Positions 1 through 4,953 of a DNA stretch of 5,801 nucleotides are shown here, in pieces. The position numbers were made by a program, and so were the translations under genes. Source of the stretch: Planctomycetaceae bacterium (lineage in GTDB: Bacteria; Planctomycetota; Planctomycetia; Planctomycetales; Planctomycetaceae). How positions within the stretch are numbered: position 1 is the stretch's first letter; each line of letters opens with the position of its first letter. The notes under the pieces are model-generated. The model saw nothing but the letters and a program-made list of their open reading frames with translations. It was not told where the DNA came from and did no database searches. Location: the NCBI GenBank assembly GCA_003503535.1, contig DOCI01000103.1, positions 1 to 5,801 on the forward strand, written 5' to 3'.

Positions 1-66
1 AACGAAGTGATGGGCGTGGTGAGTGCAGAAGACCACGCCCTTCGCCTCGCTCAGAGCGTGCCACCC
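1..66 (+). repeat. 82-bp-type palindromic repeat, copy 1 (cut by left window edge)
   Basis: This is the right-hand part of a dispersed palindromic element whose full copies lie at 2258-2339 and 3770-3852. The inner stem is intact: GGGCGTGGT (12-20) pairs perfectly with ACCACGCCC (32-40) around an 11-nt loop. CGAA (3-6) can also pair with TTCG (41-44), leaving GTGAT (7-11) as a bulge. The outer right arm GCGTGCCACCC ends at 66; its left partner lies outside the window. No ORF accompanies it, so it is a non-coding, possibly non-autonomous mobile repeat. Confidence 0.8.
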
Positions 67-79
67 GGTGTTGCAAAGT

Positions 80-149
80 TGTAGGTCAGGCATTGCCAGA
101 CGACAAACGAGGTGGCACACACATTTCGTCATGCTGTGCATGACCTACA
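80..149. repeat. Second-family palindromic repeat downstream of the macro-domain gene
   Basis: The ends form a perfect 9-bp inverted repeat: TGTAGGTCA (80-88) against TGACCTACA (141-149). Inside the right half, GTCATGC (128-134) and GCATGAC (138-144) form a perfect 7-bp hairpin with a 3-nt loop. From memory it resembles dispersed 'TGTAGGTCAGGC' elements of planctomycetes, but only one copy is in this window, so family membership is inference. It begins about a dozen bases past the macro-domain stop codon and could serve as a 3'-end hairpin for the lysS transcript. No T-run follows it, so an ordinary intrinsic terminator is not supported. Confidence 0.6.
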
Positions 150-160
150 GTGCTAATTGT

Positions 161-649
161 TTAATTCCCATAGTCATAGACGTATACACTGATCCCCTGC
201 GAGCATAAATTGAGTTCGATTAGAGGTTCAATTTTATCCCACTTTCCACCTGCCAGTCCACATCCGATTCTTGGCATGTGGACTGAAGCGGATAATTCCT
301 TGGCCTTATCAGCGACTGAACTTAAGCACTTATCAATCGCATCGTAGCGAACAGGAGGGCCTTGGCTCCCTGTTTTCGTGCCCCGCTGACCAATCATGTT
401 TGCTATCCAGACATACTTGTCAACTTCTACGAATTGCACAGCCCCAAGACCAAAATCATTCTTTGCACGGAATCGATGCCAAGCACGATATTCTTGTTCC
501 GGCTCTGGCCAACGTTTACTTACGGCCAGAACAAACCCTTTTCCCCATCCTCCAATGTCATTACTGACATGAGCGATAATCTTGTTACCCTTCGACTGAG
601 GTTGAGTTGCATCGCCTTTCAAGTATTGAATTGCAGCCATATTATTCAT
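161..649 (-). CDS. Macro-domain (ADP-ribose-binding) protein, Poa1/TARG1-like
   Basis: This is a single-domain macro protein of 162 aa (159 aa from the inner start), predicted cytosolic. Such domains bind ADP-ribose or hydrolyse its derivatives, such as ADP-ribose 1''-phosphate or protein-linked ADP-ribose. Visible motifs are GDAT (12-15), [13 protein letters not shown] (27-39), NMIGQRG (84-90), PPVRYDAI (98-105) and [13 protein letters not shown] (125-137). The last closely resembles the human TARG1 (OARD1) segment, but the aspartate TARG1 uses for catalysis, just after 'CGL', is Ala133 here. A Poa1-like phosphatase or binding role is therefore likelier than TARG1-type hydrolysis. There are two possible starts. 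ATG at 649 overlaps the lysS stop by 8 nt. ATG at 640 (Met4) lies one base past that stop, with GGGG about 9 nt upstream, and is somewhat more attractive. Either way translation is probably coupled to lysS. The substrate cannot be told from sequence. Confidence 0.86.
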   Translation of the reverse strand: MNNMAAIQYLKGDATQPQSKGNKIIAHVSNDIGGWGKGFVLAVSKRWPEPEQEYRAWHRFRAKNDFGLGAVQFVEVDKYVWIANMIGQRGTKTGSQGPPVRYDAIDKCLSSVADKAKELSASVHMPRIGCGLAGGKWDKIEPLIELNLCSQGISVYVYDYGN

Positions 650-2138
650 CCCCAGCAGCGGGCATTCCTTCTGGTCGCAACAGGGGAAAGTAAATCACAT
701 CGCGAATACTACGGCTGTTTGTCAGCAGCATGATGAGCCGATCGATGCCGATTCCCAATCCCCCAGCCGGTGGCATACCAACTTTGAGGGCGCGGATGAA
801 ATCGGTATCCATCTTCGCCATCGAGTCTTCTTCATCCTGACCTTCGAGCTGTGTCAGAAACAGCTCTTCCTGCAACTTTGGATCATTCAACTCCGTGTAC
901 GCATTGGCCAGTTCCATACCCTTCACATACAACTCGAATCGCTCAGCAATGTTCGGATCATCCTGCTTGCGCTTGGTCAGCGGACAGATGCTGGCCGGGT
1001 AATCGATAACGAACACAGGTCCTTCGAGACTGTCTTCCACCAGTTCCTCGAACAGATCATTCACAATCACATCAGGATGCTTGCCTTCGGTTTCGATCCC
1101 CTTGCTCTGGGCGATCTGCTTGACGGCTTCCGTATCCGACATCGCACAACCAGCTGCTTCCTGAAACAGTTCCGCATACTTGCGACGCGGCCAGGGCGAA
1201 GTGAAATCAATCGTCCCTTCACCTTCTTCGCCCCAGGGGAGAACCATCGTCTCAGAAATCGCTTTGACGGCATCGGTCACGATCGCTTCGGTCAAATCCA
1301 TCATCGTTTCGTAGTTGCCGTACGCCTGATAGATTTCGATCATCGTAAATTCAGGATTGTGCGTCGCATCAATTCCCTCATTCCGGAAGACACGACCAAT
1401 TTCATAAACCCGCTCGACACCACCGACCATCAATCGCTTGAGGTGCAGTTCGAGGGCAATCCGCAGGTAGAGTTCGATATCGAGTGCATTGTGATGTGTG
1501 GTAAAAGGCCGGGCTGCCGCTCCGCCGGCGACGGAATGCAGAACCGGAGTCTCGGCTTCCACATAATTCTGGCCTCGCAATGTCTGGCGAACCGAGTCGA
1601 TAATCTTCGAGCGCTGCAGCATGCGATCAAGTACGCCATCGTTATAAATCAAATCGATATAACGCTGCCGGAGCAGCATTTCGATGTCTTTGGCTCCGTG
1701 ATATTTTTCAGGGGGCTGATAGAGCGACTTACATAAGAATGTCAGTTCTTCAACAAAGATCGAAACTTCACCCGACTGCGTCCGACGCAATTTTCCATCG
1801 ATTCCAACCAGATCTCCAAGATCGAGAGCAGAAACGAGTTCCCACTGTTGTTCGGTCATATCCCCGCGAGACATCAGCAATTGAATGCGACCGGTGGCAT
1901 CCTTGGCATCGAAAAATCTTAATTTACCTGCCTTACGACGCCCCATTAGACGAGCGGCAATACGAACTGTCTCCCCGTCCAAACCTGGTTCTTCCGGACA
2001 TAATGGGCGAACAGTTGCAATCGCTTGATGATTGTCAAAACGTTGACCATATGGATCGAAACCCAGTTCTCGGATTTTCTCTGCTTTCTCAAGACGTGGT
2101 TTTTCAAGACGATCCGGTTTTTGGGGAGAATTGCTCAT
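642..2138 (-). CDS. lysS: Lysyl-tRNA synthetase, class II
   Basis: This cytosolic enzyme charges tRNA-Lys with lysine using ATP. At 498 aa it is close to E. coli LysRS (505 aa) and appears full length. An N-terminal helix with a [11 protein letters not shown] segment (21-31) precedes an OB-fold anticodon-binding domain (about 58-135). The class II catalytic core follows: QRYIDL (158-163), the motif 1 region (about 175-202), motif 2 with [14 protein letters not shown] (251-264), and motif 3 with GGLGIGIDR (459-467), whose Arg contacts ATP. The [12 protein letters not shown] stretch is a normal lysine-pocket signature. The start is ATG at 2138; no Shine-Dalgarno is seen (CAGCAAACATTC precedes it), and the next Met is too far inside the conserved part. 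The stop TAA (642-644) overlaps or abuts the macro-domain start, giving a likely bicistron. A possible promoter lies about 70 nt upstream. No T-box or lysine riboswitch is visible. Confidence 0.98.
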   Translation of the reverse strand: MSNSPQKPDRLEKPRLEKAEKIRELGFDPYGQRFDNHQAIATVRPLCPEEPGLDGETVRIAARLMGRRKAGKLRFFDAKDATGRIQLLMSRGDMTEQQWELVSALDLGDLVGIDGKLRRTQSGEVSIFVEELTFLCKSLYQPPEKYHGAKDIEMLLRQRYIDLIYNDGVLDRMLQRSKIIDSVRQTLRGQNYVEAETPVLHSVAGGAAARPFTTHHNALDIELYLRIALELHLKRLMVGGVERVYEIGRVFRNEGIDATHNPEFTMIEIYQAYGNYETMMDLTEAIVTDAVKAISETMVLPWGEEGEGTIDFTSPWPRRKYAELFQEAAGCAMSDTEAVKQIAQSKGIETEGKHPDVIVNDLFEELVEDSLEGPVFVIDYPASICPLTKRKQDDPNIAERFELYVKGMELANAYTELNDPKLQEELFLTQLEGQDEEDSMAKMDTDFIRALKVGMPPAGGLGIGIDRLIMLLTNSRSIRDVIYFPLLRPEGMPAAGDE

Positions 2139-2206
2139 GAATGTTTGCTGTCAATTGGGGATGGACATTGGCCCATCGCTTGGAAATAAGGGACGATTTG
2201 CCCGGC

Positions 2207-2235
2207 ATCATCGGGAATCGGAGGGGGATCGTCAA
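2207..2235 (-). promoter_or_regulatory. Candidate sigma70-type promoter for lysS
   Basis: On the minus strand TTGACG (2235-2230, 5/6 to consensus) is followed after 17 bp by GATGAT (2212-2207, 4/6). Transcription would begin near 2200, giving a leader of about 60 nt before the lysS ATG. The site lies just downstream of repeat copy 2, so lysS could be expressed independently of the upstream FGE gene. It is a match by eye and such matches occur by chance. Confidence 0.3.
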
Positions 2236-2257
2236 CGAATGCGAGAGATTTTTCGAC

Positions 2258-2339
2258 GGGTGGCACGCCCCAGAACGAAGTGATGGGCGTGGCGATTTCA
2301 GAAAACCACGCCCTTCGCTACGATCAGAGCGTGCCACCC
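2258..2339 (+). repeat. 82-bp palindromic repeat, copy 2 (complete)
   Basis: The outer arms GGGTGGCACGC (2258-2268) and GCGTGCCACCC (2329-2339) are perfect 11-bp inverted repeats. The inner arms GGGCGTGG (2285-2292) and CCACGCCC (2306-2313) form a second stem. CGAA (2275-2278) can pair with TTCG (2314-2317), leaving a GTGAT bulge as in copy 1. The element ends 4 nt from the FGE stop codon, so its hairpin would lie at the 3' end of the FGE transcript, where it could block exonucleases or weaken read-through into lysS. There is no clear flanking target duplication and no T-tract. Confidence 0.85.
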
Positions 2340-2343
2340 ATCT

Positions 2344-3537
2344 TTATTTCTTCACCATTTTCGTATCAATCACGCAGCGAAATCCCGTGTGATACGCAGC
2401 GGACGAAACATCGCTCCGCATGCGGGCAGCGTTTCGGTACCCGGTGCAGTTATTGGAGTTACATAAGAACGATCCTCCACGAGTGACACGTTTTTCGATC
2501 GTCGGTTCGCCGGGATCGAAAGAAGCGGTCGGTCCCTGAGGATTTCGTTTTGGGCTGAAATTGTAGTAATCCGGGCGATAATAATCGCTCACCCATTCCC
2601 AGACATTGCCGGACATATCGTAGAGTCCGTAACCATTGGGAGGGAAACTTTTGACGGGAGAACTGTCGAGAAATCCATCCAGATTCTGTCGATCCGTCGG
2701 AAAAGTCCCCTGCCAGGAGTTCGTCATATATTTGCCATCAGGCTGGAACTCGTTGCCCCAGTTGTACTTCTGATCTTCCTTGCCCCCGCGAGAGGCATAC
2801 TCCCACTCGGCTTCCGTTGGCAGTCGTTTTCCTGCCCATTTGCAATATTCCAGGCAGTCTTTGTAAACAACATTCACAACAGGATGATCCATTTTGCCTT
2901 CGATAGAGGAATCCGGACCAGTTGGATGTCGCCAGTCGGCTCCCTTCTGATATTTCCAGGCCTGATATTCCCAGGACGGATAGTCCGTTCTCAAATTTTC
3001 CCGGTCGAAGTCTTTATTAAAAATGAGCGATCCGGCCACGAGATTTTCCTCGGGAATAATCGAGATATCTGGCACGACACCAATGAAATCCTCACGTTTC
3101 GGAGGGATCTCTGCGAAGGTAACGTAGTTGGTTTCCTCAACAAACTTCGCGAACTCGGCGTTGGTGACCTCCGTGATATCCATCCAGAAACCATCGACAG
3201 TAACTTCATGAGCCGGGTATTCATCCGGTTTGATACGATCAGGATTCGGTTTTCCCTCCTCCGGAAAAAAATCGGTTCCCATCGTGAAAGTTCCCCCCGG
3301 AATCCAGACCATGCCCGGCGGAGTGCTTGCTGGTTCTTCAGTGATCGGAGGGCTCATATCCTCAACAGAGTCCGTTTTTTTCGCAGTTTTCGCAGGTGCA
3401 TCTGCAGAAGATTGGGGTTTATCTTGTATCTGAAACAAATTGGAGGGGCCAAAGGCTGCCAAACCAACTGCTATCAGGCAGACGCCAAAGATGATGACAG
3501 GCAGAAATGACGAACTTTTAGTGGAGGGATCATTCAT
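2344..3537 (-). CDS. Formylglycine-generating enzyme (sulfatase-activating), membrane-anchored
   Basis: FGE oxidises a cysteine in type I sulfatases to the catalytic formylglycine, using oxygen and copper. The protein has 397 aa. A short N-terminus precedes a hydrophobic segment (about 11-30), then a low-complexity Ala/Ser/Pro/Lys linker (about 38-74), then an FGE-sulfatase (SUMF1) domain from GMVWIPGGTFTMGTD (75-89) to the end. Landmarks are GADWRHPTGPDSS (199-211), WAGKRLPTEAEWEY (234-247), NSWQGTFP (273-280), NGYGLYDMSGNVWEW (301-315) and RGGSFLCNSNNC (353-364). Cys359 and Cys364 match the spacing and setting of the human FGE catalytic, copper-binding pair (Cys336/Cys341), so this is probably a true FGE rather than one of the many SUMF1-fold proteins without it. 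The hydrophobic segment suggests the catalytic domain lies outside the cytoplasmic membrane. The start is ATG at 3537, with no clear Shine-Dalgarno. No sulfatase gene is in the window; planctomycetes usually carry many elsewhere. Confidence 0.93.
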   Translation of the reverse strand: MNDPSTKSSSFLPVIIFGVCLIAVGLAAFGPSNLFQIQDKPQSSADAPAKTAKKTDSVEDMSPPITEEPASTPPGMVWIPGGTFTMGTDFFPEEGKPNPDRIKPDEYPAHEVTVDGFWMDITEVTNAEFAKFVEETNYVTFAEIPPKREDFIGVVPDISIIPEENLVAGSLIFNKDFDRENLRTDYPSWEYQAWKYQKGADWRHPTGPDSSIEGKMDHPVVNVVYKDCLEYCKWAGKRLPTEAEWEYASRGGKEDQKYNWGNEFQPDGKYMTNSWQGTFPTDRQNLDGFLDSSPVKSFPPNGYGLYDMSGNVWEWVSDYYRPDYYNFSPKRNPQGPTASFDPGEPTIEKRVTRGGSFLCNSNNCTGYRNAARMRSDVSSAAYHTGFRCVIDTKMVKK

Positions 3538-3687
3538 GGATATTGTGCTCGTTCAGATTAAAATTCGATTCCTTCCATCTTACGGAGATACCGCAGCAGG
3601 TTTCAAATCGCATCCCCCGAATTCCCAACATTTCGGTCAGAGAATGGGCAATCTCATGATTTCTGAGGCCTGACTGTCTATGATGGA
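3538..3687. other. Left part of the gene-free divergent region
   Basis: This stretch separates the FGE start from the composite palindrome. It holds a possible FGE promoter and otherwise shows no credible ORF, hairpin or known RNA motif. Together with the palindrome (3688-3922) and the trpC leader (3923-3958) it makes about 420 bases without a gene. Confidence 0.6.
3577..3606 (-). promoter_or_regulatory. Candidate sigma70-type promoter for the FGE gene
   Basis: On the minus strand TTGAAA (3606-3601, 5/6 to TTGACA) is followed after 18 bp by TAAGAT (3582-3577, 4/6 to TATAAT). Transcription would begin near 3570, leaving a leader of about 30 nt before the ATG at 3537. This was found by eye and is unconfirmed. 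Confidence 0.3.
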
Positions 3688-3922
3688 TTACAAGTACGAA
3701 GCGTAAGCGAGTGTGTTGAAGTCGTCGATATAGCCAACACTCGAATCAAACATTATACAGTCGAATCCTGGGTGGCACGTCCCTGAGCATCGCGAAGGGC
3801 GTGGTCGTGTTAAATCACCACGCCCATCACTTCATTCTGGGACGTGCCACCCAGGACGTGAAGTATCAGAATTGTAAAGTGTCGATCATCATGACACACT
3901 CGCTTGCGCTTCGTGCTTGTAA
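3688..3922. repeat. Composite nested palindrome (outer 29-bp inverted repeat)
   Basis: The left arm (3688-3716) and right arm (3894-3922) are reverse complements at 27 of 29 positions. The core reads ACAAG(T/C)ACGAAGCG(T/C)AAGCGAGTGTGT. They flank, nearly symmetrically, a complete copy of the 82-bp-type palindrome (3770-3852). The spacers between outer and inner arms (about 3717-3765 and 3857-3893) show weak, patchy complementarity, as if the whole 235 bp were one decayed palindrome. No ORF lies inside. The arm sequence resembles a dispersed planctomycete repeat from memory, but no other copy is in the window. Confidence 0.75.
3770..3852 (-). repeat. 82-bp-type palindromic repeat, copy 3 (inverted orientation)
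   Basis: Read on the minus strand, this copy aligns along its length with copies 1 and 2. The outer stem is longer here: 3766-3783 and 3839-3856 are perfect 18-bp complements. The inner stem GGGCGTGGT (3797-3805) with ACCACGCCC (3817-3825) is a perfect 9 bp. Compared with copy 2, the eleventh pair of the outer stem is changed on both sides (pair 3780-3842 here, pair 2268-2329 there), so pairing is kept. It sits at the centre of the composite palindrome in the FGE-trpC divergent region. Confidence 0.85.
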
Positions 3923-3958
3923 AAATTCAATCCATTGCACTCATTCACTGGTGGAACC

Positions 3959-4753
3959 GTGAAAAATATCCTTGATGACATCGTCGCTCATAAACGGGGC
4001 GAAATTGCAGCGGCTAAAGAAAAACTGTCTTTTGAAGAACTGGTCAAACAAATCCCGCAGTCTCCGCCGGTGCGGGATTTCGTGACGGCTCTCCGTCTCA
4101 GTCATCCGTTGGGCGTGATAGCCGAGGTCAAAAAGGCCTCCCCCTCGGCTGGCATTATTCGTGACGATTTTCATCCGGTGGAAATCGCCAAAACCTATGC
4201 CGCTCACGGAGCAGCCTGTATTAGTGTGCTGACAGACGAGAATTTCTTTCAGGGACATCTCGATTATCTCAAAGCAATTCGCGCAGCCGTCGACCTCCCC
4301 GTACTGCGAAAAGACTTCATTCTCGATCGCTATCAAATTGCCGAAGCCCGGGCAGCCGGGGCCGATTGTGTGCTGCTGATTGCCGAATGCCTGGAGGAAG
4401 ATGAACTGCGGGATCTGTATCAATATACTCGCGAACTGAAGATGCAGGCACTGGTTGAGTTGTATGATGAAACGAATCTCGAACGTGTCCTGAAGCTGAA
4501 TCCGCACATCATCGGAGTCAACAACCGCGACTTACGGACCTTCGAGACGGATCTGGCTCATTCCATTAAGATTCGCAAGCAGGTGCGAGATACAATTCTG
4601 TTTGTCAGCGAGAGTGGTATCCGCACGCGAGAGGATACAGAGCGGTTGATTCAATCTGGAATTGAAGCCATCCTGGTAGGCGAGTCGCTCATGCGTTCCG
4701 AAGACATTGGCAAGGCTCTGAAAAGCCTGATGCCAAAACAACTCAATGCGTGA
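3959..4753 (+). CDS. trpC: Indole-3-glycerol phosphate synthase
   Basis: This cytosolic enzyme closes the indole ring, turning carboxyphenylamino-deoxyribulose phosphate into indole-3-glycerol phosphate in tryptophan synthesis. It has 264 aa, normal for a stand-alone TIM-barrel TrpC. Catalytic and phosphate-binding landmarks are all present: IAEVKKASPSAG (54-65, Glu56 and Lys58), LRKDF (116-120, Lys118), LVELYDE (165-171, Glu167), GVNNRDL (186-192, Asn188/189), SESGI (217-221, Ser219) and ILVGESLMRS near the end. GTG at 3959 is chosen as start because it gives the usual N-terminus (MKNILDDIVAHKRGE) and has GGTGG a few bases upstream. A TTG at 3935 would add eight unlikely residues. There is no fusion to TrpF and no other trp gene nearby, so the pathway appears dispersed. 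No leader peptide with tandem Trp codons or attenuator is visible. The gene is followed immediately by a hairpin repeat. Confidence 0.97.
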   Translation: MKNILDDIVAHKRGEIAAAKEKLSFEELVKQIPQSPPVRDFVTALRLSHPLGVIAEVKKASPSAGIIRDDFHPVEIAKTYAAHGAACISVLTDENFFQGHLDYLKAIRAAVDLPVLRKDFILDRYQIAEARAAGADCVLLIAECLEEDELRDLYQYTRELKMQALVELYDETNLERVLKLNPHIIGVNNRDLRTFETDLAHSIKIRKQVRDTILFVSESGIRTREDTERLIQSGIEAILVGESLMRSEDIGKALKSLMPKQLNA

Positions 4754-4760
4754 AAATCTG

Positions 4761-4786
4761 GTAGGACAGGCTTCCAGCCTGTCTAT
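4761..4786 (+). repeat. Hairpin repeat after trpC, possible 3'-end structure
   Basis: GACAGGCT (4765-4772) and AGCCTGTC (4776-4783) form a perfect 8-bp stem with a 3-nt TCC loop. It begins 11 nt beyond the trpC stop codon. The position suits a transcript end, but the bases that follow (TATAACGAG) are not a T-run, so it is called a repeat hairpin rather than a terminator. It resembles a dispersed 'TAGGACAGGCTTCCAGCCTGTC' planctomycete repeat from memory. Confidence 0.6.
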
Positions 4787-4837
4787 AACGAGACAACCGA
4801 TTGTTCCTGGATACTCCTAATGCCTTACAATGTGTGC

Positions 4838-4860
4838 CAATGCTGGCTTGTCCAGCAGTG
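4838..4860 (+). repeat. Small hairpin repeat in the trpC-lutB gap
   Basis: CAATGCTGG (4838-4846) pairs with CCAGCAGTG (4852-4860) at 8 of 9 positions around a 5-nt loop. Its sequence is unrelated to the hairpins on either side. It looks like a third dispersed repeat type; that identification is from memory. Confidence 0.5.
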
Positions 4861-4910
4861 CTTTGTTCGACATCAATTTGAGATCCCAGTCGACATTTAA
4901 AAGTTAGCAA

Positions 4911-4928
4911 GGTGCGTCCAGACGCACC
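4911..4928 (+). repeat. Small hairpin just upstream of lutB
   Basis: GGTGCGTC (4911-4918) and GACGCACC (4921-4928) are perfect complements separated by two bases, so the realistic fold is a 7-bp stem with a 4-nt loop. It ends 25 nt before the lutB start and would lie in the mRNA leader if transcription begins upstream. It could therefore terminate upstream transcripts or affect lutB expression. No T-run follows. Confidence 0.55.
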
Positions 4929-4953
4929 CTACAAATACAAAAAAGTAACTCTC

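Noticed and set aside
161..649. DarTG-like toxin-antitoxin system based on the macro domain
   Set aside because: No DarT-type ADP-ribosyltransferase is adjacent within the window, the macro protein is coupled to lysS, and the TARG1/DarG-type catalytic signature is altered.
1077..2140. Two long plus-strand reading frames (219 and 133 aa) opposite lysS
   Set aside because: They lie wholly antisense to the fully conserved lysS frame, have no recognisable domain, and are explained by its codon pattern.
2139..2257. T-box or lysine riboswitch upstream of lysS
   Set aside because: The leader is short and shows neither a T-box-like sequence nor the multi-helix arrangement of a lysine riboswitch.
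1..3852. CRISPR array or tandem repeat array
   Set aside because: The three related repeats are kilobases apart, in both orientations and palindromic, with genes between them and no regular spacers.
3857..3958. Tryptophan attenuator or leader peptide before trpC
   Set aside because: No short ORF with tandem TGG codons and no competing hairpins with a T-run were found; the visible structure is the dispersed repeat arm.
3538..3958. Hidden small gene or transposase remnant in the divergent region
   Set aside because: Only short overlapping frames occur and they cross the FGE start or repeat arms; no transposase motif is visible.
3941..4507. 188-aa minus-strand frame opposite trpC
   Set aside because: It is a shadow of trpC, whose catalytic motifs are intact on the plus strand.
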